From contig CM037869.1 in NCBI GenBank assembly GCA_021292105.1, positions 41,309,530 through 41,373,529 on the forward strand: DNA of 64,000 bases, read 5' to 3'. This document shows, piece after piece, positions 22,151 through 33,250 of this stretch; positions within the stretch are counted from its first letter, which is position 1, and every line of letters begins with the position of its first letter. Origin of the DNA: Anadara kagoshimensis (lineage: Eukaryota; Mollusca; Bivalvia; Arcoida; Arcidae). The position numbers and the translations under genes were made by a program. The notes below the pieces were generated by a model. The model did not search any database. It was not told the DNA's origin and saw nothing but the letters and a program-made list of their open reading frames with translations.

Positions 22151-22645
22151 GAATGCCTGAATCAATGAATGAATGAATCAATCAATCTTATAGACCTAAT
22201 TTGAGTATAAACAACATGCATGTATGCATTAACATTTTTTCTCTTTGAGTTATTTCCCTTATATCTAGAAAAACTGTCATCCAAGGTAGAGTCCATCGGT
22301 ATACAGTAACTCAAAATAAGTAAAATAATGCATTGTTCATTAATAAAAGAAATATTTTTGGCTTTAACGTACTTAAATTCTACAAAATATTAAAAGAACA
22401 CAAAAAATTGAAATTAAGAAAATGCATACTTGGCAAAAATAAAAAAAAGCCAACAACATACTGAAATAAGACGTAGAATTTTCTTTTGTAACCCTTCATC
22501 TTATTAAAATATGTATATTTTTTAAATGAAATGTTCAAAATGACTTAATTTCATTTTGTTTGGGTGTTTGCAAAATAAATGGGTGTTTTCTAGATCAGAA
22601 TAAAAAAATTGAGTTATAGTGTTTTGTCGCAGTCAAAATTCCCTC
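22151..22645. other. AT-rich spacer
   Basis: A short (AATG/AATC) tail remnant, then nothing I can identify. Confidence 0.35.
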
Positions 22646-22649
22646 ACAT

Positions 22650-22905
22650 TCAAGAATTCACGTACATCACGGCGGTCAGTTCTTGGATCATGGAAGAAAC
22701 TGGAGTACCAAGAAAAAACCCACCGACCAGCGTTAAGCAAACTGAAAAATATTGCACGCCGCAATCTGTCCCGATGGAGAGTCTAACAAATGAAAATGTT
22801 TTAAACACCAGGTCTCGATCGTGATTCGAACTTAGACGACAACAAGTGCTCTTATCTGTAAGCCCACTTTTTAGACCACTCAGACATCGTGGTCCCTGAA
22901 AATTA
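22650..22905 (-). mobile_element. Type 2 SINE with Leu-like tRNA head
   Basis: The minus strand starts gggaccacgatgtctgagtg (box A with tctgagtgg) and continues to 'gtctaagttcgaatcacgat' (box B). The body includes 'cggtgggttttttcttgg' and 'gatccaagaactgaccgcc'. A 114-codon minus-strand frame and a 71-codon plus-strand frame over it are incidental. Confidence 0.8.
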
Positions 22906-22982
22906 TAGAAAACAAGACACAAGATAAATAAATAAACAAAAAACATAACTGAGAAAAATACAGTACTTTCCACCAAGCCACA

Positions 22983-23483
22983 GCGAATCATCAACTCATT
23001 TCGATCTCTCGTTAGCTATATCTCGGCAGATTTTCGGCAACCGCAATATATAGCTCTTTTGCAGGTTTTTAGTAACTAGCTACCAACAACTTAGCTATTC
23101 GACATCCAAGCTTCGATTCATTTTCCTGAGAGTGCTCGGTCCGTATGTGGGAGGTCGTGGGTTCGATCCCCGGCCGGGTCTGATCCAAGACTTGAAAGTG
23201 GGTAGTGACTGTTCTTTTGCCAAGCACTCGGCATTACGAAATGAAAGTCACGGTTCTTTCCGGTGGGAACTTAAATAAACTAGGTCCCGTGTCACGATAG
23301 GCGCGGCATGTTAAAGAACCCTGCTGTATAATGCCATCAGCGCAACGCACAGGCAAAATTTCTGCACCTTCGCCTATAGCTGGCGACGTCTCGATGTAAG
23401 TGAAATATTCTTGACTGGGACGTTAAACACCATTACTCAACTCAACTCAACTCATTTTCCTGAGCTCAGCGTTAAACTTTCGA
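22983..23483. mobile_element. Family E element split by a SINE
   Basis: 'ctcatttcgatctctcgtta', 'gctatatctcggcagatttt' and 'agcttcgattcattttcctg' lie left of the SINE; 'ctcagcgttaaactttcgac' lies to its right. Removing the SINE and one target duplication restores a family E right half. The left TIR is not visible. Confidence 0.75.
23131..23452 (+). mobile_element. Type 1 SINE with 12-bp target duplication
   Basis: Flanked by CATTTTCCTGAG on both sides (23119-23130 and 23453-23464). It starts inside the tRNA head (agtgctcggtccgtatgtgg), keeps box B (ggttcgatcccc) and runs through 'aggtcccgtgtcacgatagg' and 'tgacgtctcgatgtaagtg'-like sequence to 'gggacgttaaacaccattac' and an (actca)n-type tail. 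The 5' break at GAG matches the last three bases of the target, suggesting microhomology at first-strand completion. Confidence 0.92.
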
Positions 23484-23908
23484 CAAAAAGAACACAAAAC
23501 AAACGGGCGAAGCAAGAAAAAATAAGACAAGACAAGGTATACATTTATAGAGACCACTGAATATAAATAATAAGAACTGAAAACATGTACTTTGCAACAG
23601 TCTTTATAACATTGCAACCAAGAACACAACACAATACAAGTGCATGGAAATAACCAAACAAGATAACTCAAGAAAGGACAACTGCATATTAATAAAACTG
23701 ATTATAAAATTTCCGATATGCACTGATGTAGATGCCAATTATTGCCGTTGTAATATGGTCCCATGTATCCTTCTCACAATACTACCAAGGGGTCCATAAA
23801 ACTATTGACTTGAAAAAGCTGTGAAGACGTAGTGGGTAATGAGGGTGCAACAACGATGATCTGCAAATTCAACAATAATTCGTTGGCGAAGTGCTAAACA
23901 TGCAATTT

Positions 23909-24245
23909 CTAATGCAACCAAGATGACATTACAAATTTTGTTAACGATAGCAATAGTCAAACACACGATAAGGACAAATACATGTACATTTTGGAACCAC
24001 CGATTATCAAATTCACGAATTTAGACGGGTTCTGAAATAAATATCCCAAGATGTGGCTGTTTTAACGGAAGTTCTCTGTCATGCTAATGCAACCACGATG
24101 ACATTACAAATCTTGTTAACGAAAGCAATAGCCAATGCAAACACACGATAAGGACAAATACATTTTGGAACCACCGATTATCAATTTCACGAATGTAGAC
24201 GGATACTGGAATAAAGATCCCGAGATGTGGTTGTGTAATTACTAG
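23909..24245. repeat. Two-unit tandem duplication, 175-bp period
   Basis: Both units carry 'ctaatgcaaccaagatgaca', 'cacacgataaggacaaatac' and 'ttggaaccaccgattatcaa', and end near 'ccgagatgtggttgt'. Confidence 0.9.
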
Positions 24246-24357
24246 AAGGTCTGGTCATTTTACATTTATAGAGTTTGACCCCGGTTTGACCACAAATGAG
24301 AGAGGGTTTTTTCTTAGCAGAGGCAACTACTATTTTGTAACAAGGATACCTTCACCT

Positions 24358-25095
24358 TAAAAAACATTTGGTAACAGAAGTTGCACCATCTACCTGAAAG
24401 AGAATAAACGGCAACACATTATGGTTGGAAAGTGCTTATTTGTCATTTGTTCAAAATTTCATGATCTAAACGGAACCACAATATCGGGGGAGAGGTTGAT
24501 ATGTGATAAAGTAGATACCAGTATTTTCAATGTTTTATTATAATTTAAAAGTAGAACATGACAGTTAAATAAAAGTTACATCTGAATTTTCCAAACAAAA
24601 ACGAGTTTGTTTATAAAAGTATCTTTGACCAGAAAAACACTTGGTAAGAATAATTGAAACATCTACCAGAAACAGCACCACATTATGACTGGAAAGTACC
24701 GATATGTCATAAAGGTAACCAAAATTTTCATGATCTAAACAGAACCACAATATAGGGGGAAATGTTGATATTTCATTTCCTTTGCTAAATATATTTTGGT
24801 CCTTTAGGTATCTTTTCACCATCTTGGGAAAACAAATTCTGGTCCAACAACTACTGATGAGGAATTGTATTCTGAAACGGCCGTCTAGTGCTGTAAAATT
24901 AAAACTAGTATAATATGTAATAGTAGATATCTGATACGATATTAGTATTGTCATGTACTACTTTTGAATTCATTATTTTATAAAAATTTGAAAGTAGCAC
25001 ATGACAATAAAATAAAAATTACATTCGATTTTCCAAATAAAAACGAGTTTGTTTATAAAAGTATCTTCGAACCGAAATCATTTGTTAACAATTAC
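24358..25095. repeat. Family H triplicated block with an included family B copy
   Basis: 'catttggtaacagaagttg' with 'catgatctaaacggaaccac' (24.36-24.50 kb) recurs at 24.63-24.77 kb. The preceding 'aaaacgagtttgtttataaa' block (24.56-24.65 kb) recurs at 25.00-25.09 kb. A minus-strand family B copy lies at about 24780-24920. Frames of 129 codons (minus, 24565-24954) and 119 codons (plus, 24964-25323) span these repeats. They are Ile/Lys/Asn-rich and share no domain, so I do not call them genes. Confidence 0.75.
24780..24920 (-). repeat. Family B copy
   Basis: 'atattttggtcctttaggta', 'tcaccatcttgggaaaacaa', 'actactgatgaggaattgta', 'cggccgtctagtgctgtaaa' and 'actagtataatatgtaat'. The cleanest copy of the family terminus. 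Confidence 0.85.
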
Positions 25096-26134
25096 AAAAA
25101 TCAGCAATTACGAGTACATACGTGTAAATGGTCTGTAATTGATGTAATAATAAACGCTGAAAAATACCGACGAAGTTTAAAAGTAAATACGATTACAAGA
25201 AACAATTTAATAATAATTATTATTTTTAATTTCTATATCCGGCAACAAATGACCTACAACACATTATATAAAAAACAAATAAAAATAGGAAACGATATTC
25301 TAATAATAAAATTCAATCTATGATGCACATCGTCATAAAATTCGAGTCCCATCTTTTCATAACTTATTATCATTTGCAAAATCAAAACATCAACAAATGC
25401 TATTTATTTATATTTAATAAATCTATAAATAACATTACTCATAAAATTCAACTTATATATTCAAATAAAGTTTTTTTGAATTAAATCGAAACTATTTAAA
25501 AATATTAATTACATTTTCCCGTATTTGTATTTAACTGTAAGAACTAGACTTTTATCATTCTACGCCATTCTGTAATTCCTTTCACCGGACACTAAACAAA
25601 TATCAAATTTGTTTATTCTGCTGTCGGCATTATAAAGTAAAATAGTCATTCGATATAACTTATTCCGTAGGTCAAAAACGGTGTATGCAAACATCTTTAA
25701 AAAATGTCAACAAAAACTTGTTAATTTGTCCAGAACTAATTTCCTATTTGAATCTCAATTCCCTGCTCTTGCAAACATATCTTAGGTTGCGTTCTAATGG
25801 CATGAGTCTTTTTATCTCGCCGACGTTTGGGATCGGGATAGATGTTGAAAATCAATATTAAATATTTTGCATGTTTGGGTTTGGGTTTTTCTTTCTGTAA
25901 ATTAATGCACTAATCAATCAAAATTAGAGTAAAATAATTAAATATAATTATTTTTTAACTTCTATTTTGTGCTAGTAACTTGATAGTGCAAAAAAATTTA
26001 GTGGGTACTGGTTTTCGTTTTTATTATATGCATTAGTTGACTATTAACGCACGTGTTTCACATGCAGATACATTTGAGCGAATATGAGTAACTATAGAAT
26101 AAAATAAATAATAAACAGAAAAATAAAATAAAAT
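25096..26134. other. AT-rich spacer, nothing recognised
   Basis: Includes the end of a 119-codon low-complexity frame. No repeat family or motif found. Confidence 0.35.
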
Positions 26135-26510
26135 CCAAAACAAACATACTAATCCATGTTCGAATCACGATCCAGAAGCAAAGTAAAAAAAAATTGAAAC
26201 TAACAAGTGAATTTCCACCAGGGAAGTGAGGTCGGTAAACCGGAAGCACCTCCTGTTTAGCTAGCTGCACCCGCCACGTGTGTAATCAAAATTGGATGAA
26301 AGGAACAAGAATAATTAAATACATGTATGTTCAATTTAAACAATACAACGTCTGGCAATGACAATTTTTAAATAATTATTTGTATGCAAAAAATCAAACA
26401 CAAACATACTGGTCCGTGAACTAATCACATTCCTACAAGTATAAAACTTTGGTGAATTAAGGGGAGTGAGGTCGGGCGCTCGGAAAAAGTACCTGATGTA
26501 CCTTCTGTTG
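26135..26510 (+). repeat. Two tandem family A copies
   Basis: The first (26135-26320) has head, 'tttccaccagggaagtgagg', 'agcacctcctg', 'gctagctgcacccgccacgt' and 'ggatgaaaggaac'. The second (26395-26510) has head 'caaacatactggtccgtg' and decayed core 'gtgaggtcgggcgctcgg'. A 70-codon minus-strand frame covers the first and is incidental. Confidence 0.8.
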
Positions 26511-26678
26511 TTAATTTTTCAGACATCCAGGAGTTTGAGGTATCATTTTGAAGATCACTTCAAGCTTATAGCATTTGTGATTAGTTTACTCAAAAATGTT
26601 TATCCTTAGTCCAAAATTTGCAAAAGTTTGTGAAACTGGAGTCAGATACGTAACCATCATACTTATCGACAATATTGT

Positions 26679-26680
<2 letters not shown>

Positions 26681-26724
<44 letters not shown>
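26681..26724. repeat. 44-bp poly-C run
   Basis: Uninterrupted cytosines on the plus strand. The complementary G-run could form G-quadruplexes and the C-strand an i-motif. Length is likely variable and may be miscalled. It encodes the poly-proline stretch of a spurious 76-codon frame. Confidence 0.95.
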
Positions 26725-27300
26725 ATTATGAAGAATAATGCACATAGCGTGACAACTTTTGCATTTTTGTGTTTGTTAAATTTCGAAAAATCAAAACAAT
26801 TGAGTCGAAATGACAGACAATTTTAATTTAACCTGTGTTAATTTTTAAACAATGGATATCCTTTTCTCCTCATCAGCGCTAGCCATAAGTCATTTTAGAC
26901 AATGGAACCCCATAGTATCATTATATTTATCAGAAGCTTGTTTTTAATAAATTATGAGATTTTTGTCCTGTTTTTATTCCCTGATTCTAAAGAGGTCTTT
27001 TTACAATGAATTATAAATCACGGAAGAGACAATAAACCGAGAACGGTGATTGGTGAATTATTTATTAGGAGGTATCAAATATCGCTGTTCGATCAGGTAT
27101 TTTGAGGTACTGTTTGTCGATCGGATGGTTTCATATATCGGTGATAAATCTCTCGTTAAGGTCCCGTCAGATATAGTTTTTCCGACCAATCGTAAAAATA
27201 GACGATAAGGAAGTTGCTATGACGGAAACTAACGCTACGAATGAAACGAGACTTCAATGAAATTGATGATGCCGCAAATTTACATTGTATCTAGTTAACG
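26725..27300. other. Unassigned spacer, slightly GC-richer than average
   Basis: Contains loosely repeated 'atcggtgataaa', 'tatcgctgttcgatcagg' and 'tttgtcgatcggatgg' phrases around 27.0-27.2 kb, perhaps a decayed element. No frame. Confidence 0.35.
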
Positions 27301-27800
27301 AAATCGATGGGTAAATCAATCCTTCGAGTGGAGTGGCGTAGTAGGCTTTTGTCGCCCCAGCCAAGCTTCCTTTACTTTTATCAAAGCGGTCAGTGCTAGA
27401 ATGGCTGGGATAAACGGAATATACGGAAAAACCACCATTCGCCAAGCGCCACGGTTGGCAGTTGAGAGGACGGAAACTACGGCAACAAATGAGACGAGAA
27501 TTCCATGAAATTGATGGTGCCGTTAATATTTAAAAATCGATGTCATCTTTTGCATGGTTAAAATGACGGCTCAATTCTTCGAGTTCAGTGCAGCAAATGA
27601 CTCGCTCCAGTCAAGATTACTTTACTTATATCGAAGCGGCCAGTGCAATAATGGCGGGGGAAACGGAATACACGAAAAAATAACAACACCGACATTTGTC
27701 AACCATCACGCAAGGATTTGTTCCAAAAGGGTTTCGAACCTAGGTAATGAGAGCCGATGTGGTTCCTAGACCACTCTAGACCATTCCAGTATCGAGACTA
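27301..27800 (-). mobile_element. Two type 2 SINE copies in tandem
   Basis: 'ttatcaaagcggtcagtgct' with 'agaatggctgggataaacgg' (27.37-27.43 kb) and 'atatcgaagcggccagtgca' with 'ataatggcgggggaaacgg' (27.63-27.67 kb) are the inverted body. The second has its tRNA head (box B as gggtttcgaacctagg, box A region 'gaccactctagacc') at 27.72-27.79 kb. The surrounding 'aattgatgatgccg' sequence is also repeated. Confidence 0.75.
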
Positions 27801-28059
27801 AATTCTTCGAAACACCAAGTCTCAATGAAATGAAGTCTTACTGAATTGATGATGCCGTATACATATTACCTAGCTAAGGAATAAATCAATTCCAACTTTT
27901 TCAAAGTAAAAAAAAATGACAGCTCGATCATTCGAAACATCCAGTCTCAATTTGTATGTAGCAAAGGTTTGCAATTCAATGGTTAAAAAACTTGTTCGAT
28001 CCTTCGAAACATCCCGTCTTCATAGATATGCTATCTAAAGTAATAAAGGACACCGTAAA

Positions 28060-28350
28060 GCGTCTTCCGTCTTCTCTATGCATATGCGATGCATGGGCTT
28101 GGAAAAAAGCCACCAGGTAACGCATGTAAGAAAACAAACAAACAGACAAAAAATTAAGAAATTATACAGATAAATAAGAACAAAGAGAAACACATATTGG
28201 GACCACTGATAATAAATATCGTCCGTCTTCTCTATGCATAGGCTTGCGAAAAAGGACAACTGTCAACGCATGTATAAAAAAAAAAAAAAAAAAAAACACA
28301 GATAAAAAAAGAGGATAGAGAAACACATATTGGGACCACTGACAATAGAA
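28060..28350. repeat. Two-unit tandem duplication (~150 bp) with poly-A
   Basis: Units share 'cgtcttctctatgcat', 'aacgcatgta' and 'cacatattgggaccactga'. A 21-bp poly-A (28276-28296) lies in the second. Three overlapping minus-strand frames (74-98 codons) owe their length to this duplication. Confidence 0.85.
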
Positions 28351-28439
28351 TAATATATATATATGTGTGCCTTGTGATGGGTGTGCGCACAAAGGCGTTG
28401 TCGTTGCGATAGGCAAATCCTTTTAAGTTTGCAGGAGTA

Positions 28440-29875
28440 CAGTGATTACGGCAGTAGCGGATCTCAGTCAGTAGCGGATCATTTTTTAAAATAAAGTTGA
28501 TTTTTTCCCTATCATTACGAGAAACCAATAAAATTCAGATATATTTCTGTAATACTGATAAATTTACTTCATTCTACATATCATTTATGTTAATAAACGC
28601 CCTATTATTTTAATTCTTGGCTTTTTCATGCTAATGTCATAAGCGTCTCAACGACACGGATGTGTTTTCCAAACACTTACTTTCGATTCAGACGAGGTGT
28701 TCAATACTTTCAAAGGTAATTTGAAATGATTGCAAAAGCTATTTACAACCGTTAATATATCTTCATTCAAGACATAAACTTTTATTGAGCTTTACAGTTC
28801 TTGACAATAAAAAATAAACCCGTTTTCCGAAGGGTGCAAGTACGGCAATAACGGATCAGCTGAGCACTGTAAACTCTCAAAAGGCTAATGAAAATGGAAA
28901 TTTGTAATATTTTTTAAGAAAAAATTAATTTTGCGCCTGATGTATATGTTGTAGTAAATTGTAAATAAACAATGCAGAGACCATTGGCGAACCGGTGCCT
29001 AGCTTCCCTCCTTGACCCCATGAGAAAGATGGGTTCATTGTCATGCTATGCCGCTATCTTATTTATCATGATAATACCAGATCAATGGGCGTTTTTAAGA
29101 AACCATAATTATCATGCTTGAAGAATAATCAATATAAGATTTGAATATAGTGAATTAATACATTAATTAATATCCAACCCTATATATTCTTTTATACTTT
29201 TATGATTAAGACCATGAAAGTTTTATTACATTCTATATTTTTGTCTGGTAACAATTTTGGACATATGATGCACATTGTACACTCCCAATATGTATCGTTG
29301 TTTGTATACACTGTTCTTGTTAAAGTAAAATCTTCATGGACAACAGTATGTCATAAATAAAACATAAGGCACAATATTATTTTATTTTCTTCACCATTCT
29401 TTGCTTTTATATTTCAGTATTCAAGACAATGTTAATTGACTTAATTTTATTATTACATTTATATCAGAAACCTGTTGATGATTTGGTTTTTTATTTATTT
29501 AAATCATGTTATTTGTTGATATATTACGGTTAATTTTTTTTATATTGTTTCATAATTTTTTTTTTTTTTTTTTTTTTGCAATTGAATGATGAAAACTCAA
29601 ACTAATCATGTTTTGAGTTGATTCCCTATCGTTTTCTTGACACTAGGTGGCGTGATCCGCTACTCACAAATTGATTCGTTACTGACGTAAATAGATGGGA
29701 TACAAAACGGGTGGATTGCCCATACTTATAGTCGGACGATTTTTATCATTTAATGATAATTTGAAACAGTGGGGAAATGTCAATTGCTAGTACCAAAAAA
29801 TTACAATCGGCTGCGATGATTTTTTCGGGAAGCAGTGAATATTGCACTAATGATCCGCTACTGCCGTAATCACTG
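28440..29875. mobile_element. 1,436-bp TA-flanked TIR element (family T), non-autonomous
   Basis: TA, then CAGTGATTACGGCAGTAGCG; the exact complement GATCCGCTACTGCCGTAATC...ACTG, then TA. The perfect TIR is about 25 bases. Sub-terminal repeats of AGTAGCGGATC occur at 28451-28472 (twice), near 28850 (acggcaataacggatcag) and, inverted, near 29650-29690. A CAGT start with TA duplication fits the Tc1/mariner/pogo group (inference). No transposase frame; a 22-bp poly-T lies at 29556-29577. Confidence 0.88.
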
Positions 29876-29944
29876 TATTAAAACGGCAAAGAAAGCAACA
29901 TTTGAATGACATTTGCTTCTGCACACTACTTCTCTTCGTCTTTA

Positions 29945-30240
29945 CACTCGATGGTATACGAAGTCGTCGATTTCTTCTTTATTGCCTCCAGAAGTCTCTA
30001 TAATCTCGAGCGTAAGTGGCGATTTCACTTGGAAGTTGGAGAACGAACTTTTGTCATGTCATCTGTGAACCACTGAGCTACTAACTTTTTTTTTTACATA
30101 AGAACCCGATCTTTTAAACCATCATTCTTCCATTCTACAAATTGAAGTTGTCAAAGTGGTTTCTTTTTGCCTCCAGAACCAATCTCTCGATAAGAACATA
30201 AGTGACATTTGAAGAACGAACTTCTGTTGTATTAAATATT
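29945..30240. repeat. Two-unit duplication, ~190 bp
   Basis: 'tattgcctccagaagtctct' with 'tggagaacgaacttttgtc' and 'tttgcctccagaaccaatct' with 'gaagaacgaacttctgtt' mark two diverged units. A tRNA-like phrase 'gaaccactgagctactaac' lies between them. Confidence 0.65.
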
Positions 30241-31216
30241 TTGGCAGCATTGCAGGAACAGTTCGTAAGTGGTATAAGAACCCACGTGGTTATCAGATTT
30301 TCAAAAGCCCCGTCAAATATCCATCATGTAAAGAGGTTAAAACAAGGGCAATCGCTTGTAAATTGAACAATTTGATATGAATTTGTCAGCACGGTAATGG
30401 CGGAAACAATTACATATCATATTTCGCGCCAAAAGTAATCCAATTGTTATAATTAGACACAAGGTTGTAAGCGGCGTGATCAAACAAAAATATTCAAGTA
30501 GCTAAGATTGTCAACAATGGGATATAGACAAAATGCATTAGAGCGTAAAAATATTGACACAAAGAGCGAAATTTTAATGGGAAATCTCTCTCTAGTAGCA
30601 AAGTTAATATTTGTCTATAGGAGAAAGTCAAACTTGCCAAAGGATACAAGCGTTCTGTTTACGTTGATTAAATATTGACACAACCTCCTCTGTCGTGTTA
30701 AAATGTCCGTTAGACGCTTGAAAATACTCCGCTCACCACACCTGGACACACTATACAGGCTTGCTGATCGGTATTTGGTTACTTATGTAAACTGTTAAGC
30801 ATATACCCACCGCTCCCATATGTTTGAGGTTGTGATGAGCTAGTCCTCGACACCTGTGAATTTATGCCGATTCTGGACAAATTTACAAAATAAATCGTTA
30901 CCGATCAAGTGGCTTTGTCATAATTGGAATACTTTCGTAAAAATTTTGTTTTGATTGTAATAAATTCGGGAAATGAATCCCGGTTAAATTTATTTGATAT
31001 GTAATCAAAAGGCATTGGTTTCTGTTTACAACCGTATTAGAGGTTGAATGAAAATATGTTGAGATACATTACAACAACCTGCAAGTTTGCAGTAAGTAAA
31101 TTGGGTACAGTTTGTTCAGCATTTGTCATACCGATGTAAAATTTGAATTGAGGCCAAAGCAAAAAACGTTTCCATGAGAAAAAATGTTTGGATGGTATCT
31201 TAATTTTTTAACCTCG
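30241..31216. other. Unassigned spacer
   Basis: No gene or repeat identified. Composition is more even than the first 16 kb but open frames are short. Confidence 0.35.
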
Positions 31217-31525
31217 TATATATACTTTTCGAAAATTTAACACTTGGTTCACGAGAAAGTGTCGAATCTCGACTGCCGAGTGGCAGATATATCGATAGTT
31301 AGTGGCCAAAAAAGGTGCCGAGAGGTAGGTGAAAGGCAGCTGCCGAAACCTTGTCGATCGAGTTGGGCCCAAAAGAGTTGTACCGCAGAGGCCAAAAGCT
31401 GACGAGAATGAGATAATATCAGTCGAAAAGTTGCCCAGATATAGCTAGCGAGCTTGTGATATAATGTGCCGATTCTGGCACTAATTCCGATTACATAAGT
31501 GTTAAACTTTTGACATGTCTGCGCT
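31217..31525. mobile_element. Family E element, long copy
   Basis: The left end 'cttttcgaaaatttaacact' and right end 'agtgttaaacttttgacatg'..'gcgctg'+TA frame words such as 'gtggcagatatatcgatagt', 'gccgaaaccttgtcgatcga' and 'gttgcccagatatagctag'. About 309 bp, longer than the 170-214-bp copies because of an extra internal segment. Confidence 0.75.
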
Positions 31526-31532
31526 GTATATT

Positions 31533-31610
31533 GGAATTTGATATTGGACTAGTATGTTTGTTTTTGATACATCAACCACAAACATACGGATCCATGTTTA
31601 ATCTATAGAG
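31533..31610. repeat. Inverted pair of family A heads
   Basis: 'ggactagtatgtttgttttt' (minus) followed within 20 bases by 'accacaaacatacggatcca' (plus). Two head fragments meet head to head. Confidence 0.65.
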
Positions 31611-32111
31611 ATTTTCTTACTTTCACAGCGCTTTTTGAAAATTGGAGAAAATTTTTTTTAAAGACTGGCATAAAATGTGGGTGGATTACCTAACGGAAAA
31701 CAAACATTTTTACCTCTGCCTAAGTCAACATAAGAGAAAGTCTGTATAGGTAATTACCAATTAAAAATGTTTCGTTCATAACTTTCAAGTTGATTGCCGA
31801 TATATGCCAAAACATGGTTTAGTCAATAAAACTTGATACTGAAAATATGCAGGGTATTTCCGTATTTATTTATACATGTATATGGTGGTTTTCCCTTTAT
31901 GTCGATAATTGTGAACCAAATATCCGCTGTCCGTTTTTATCATGTTTCCTTAGAGAGAGAGAGAGAGAGCGAGAGCGAGAGAGAGAACCAACGCCAACAA
32001 CACCACAAAAAACTACACCAACCCAAAACCACTTGCACGAACATCATCAACAACTTCAACAAATGGCAATCAAACAATGCATGCAACATGCAATGTAAAA
32101 GTTGTTTAGAG
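31611..32111. other. Spacer with (GA)n and CAA-rich tract
   Basis: A (GA)n/(GC)-interrupted run (31952-31985) and 'accaacgccaacaacacc' produce two overlapping frames of 104 and 83 codons (RERESE and TPTTPQ-type). Neither is a gene. Confidence 0.5.
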
Positions 32112-32390
32112 CACAATAAACGTGCCGAAAATTTAACACTGGGCTAACGAAAAGAATTTGAGATATGGAGAGGTGCAGTGCATACCTGGCGAAAATTTCA
32201 ACACTCGGCTAACGTATAAGAGCAGGCAGGTCATCTCGGCCCCTCGATGGTCAATATCTATACAGCTATCCGAGAGTCATCTGCCTCTCGACATTCGGCA
32301 ATTATCTATCCATATTTCGACCAATTGGCAGCAAAGCTTCGATTTATTTTCTTTAGTTCAGTTCAGTGTTAAAGTCAAGTCTGTACTGAA
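32112..32390. mobile_element. Family E element with a duplicated left end
   Basis: Two left-end-like blocks, 'gaaaatttaacactgggcta' (32.13 kb) and 'gaaaatttcaacactcggct' (32.19 kb), precede one right end (cagtgttaaagtcaagtctg..tactg). Internal words 'ctatacagctatccgagagt' and 'ctcgacattcggcaattatc' fit the family. A 114-codon frame (32158-32502) covers it and is incidental. Confidence 0.75.
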
Positions 32391-32819
32391 GTGGCCGACA
32401 TACAAAACCGTTTCCGATTGCGCAATCGCATGTTCGTCAGGCTGTATTTTATCTCCGCCAATCTCCCTGAATTACCTGTTGACCAGTTGTTCTGCATGCT
32501 GAAAAAGAGAAAGCATGCAAGTCTGGCATTGTTATTGATCAGAATGGCTTAAATTAGCCGTTGTTTAAGAGAAACGATGGGGGCAACAGGTATATTGTAC
32601 CAAGTTAACGGAAGAGGTGCAAAAAGTATACATGTATATCAGTTATCATTCACGGTGTTGAAATATACCTTCTCGAGGAGATGAACATTTACTCGTGGAG
32701 ATGATATATTTTTATTCACAGAGATGAAAAATTTTATTCGCGGAAATGAAGTGCACCAATTCGTTATCATAATGTTAAACTTTCGACAGGCCTATCCTGT
32801 ATGTATCTGTTACAAGATG

Positions 32820-33250
32820 CAGTATAGACCTGTCGAAAGTTTAACAAAAAACTTACGAATTGGTGCCGAATCGGTAGCTTGTCTCGGTACCTCATTCACT
32901 ATATATCGCCAAAAAAGAAAGCTTTTCGGCAACTTCTATCTACAGTACAGACCTGTCGAAAGTTTAATACTTAGATAACGAAAATCACGGCTGTCGGTGG
33001 TCGGACATTTATAGCCAGTGGTCGAAGAGAAACCAAAAGACACGGATAGCAACTGCTGAAATGCTGGCTAGATATAGCTAAAGAGGAGACGAGAGTTTTT
33101 TGCTATTCGACACTAAATAGTTAGCTTAGTGTTAAACTTTTGACAAGTCTGTACTGTATCTCATGGCAGGTTTTTGGGTACTAGCTTTCCTCGGCAGCAG
33201 AGCTTCGACTCTTTTCGTTGGCCCAGTGTTAAATTTTCGACAGGTCTGTT
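32820..33250. mobile_element. Family E element (outer) interrupted by another E
   Basis: Left part 'agtatagacctgtcgaaagt' to 'cggcaacttctatcTA', right part 'TAtctcatggcagg' to 'ttttcgacaggtctgttta'. Removing the inner element and one TA joins 'cttctatc' to 'TAtctcatgg', the expected family interior. A stray right end (gttaaactttcgacaggcct) lies just upstream at 32.77 kb. Confidence 0.8.
32943..33156. mobile_element. Family E element (inner), intact ends
   Basis: TA + CAGTACAGACCTGTCGAAAG ... CTTTTGACAAGTCTGTACTG + TA, 214 bp. TIR of about 40 bases with few mismatches. The best-preserved family E copy in the window. Confidence 0.88.

Noticed and set aside
22650-22994. 114-codon minus-strand frame with a hydrophobic stretch
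   Set aside because: It is the antisense reading of a tRNA-derived SINE plus AT-rich flank; the SINE heads and body explain the sequence.
24565-24954. 129-codon minus-strand frame as a gene
   Set aside because: It runs through family H and family B repeat copies and has no domain. Sister repeat copies break the frame.
24964-25323. 119-codon plus-strand frame as a gene
   Set aside because: It is Ile/Lys/Asn-rich, begins within a family H copy and has no recognisable motif. Such length is unremarkable at this base composition.
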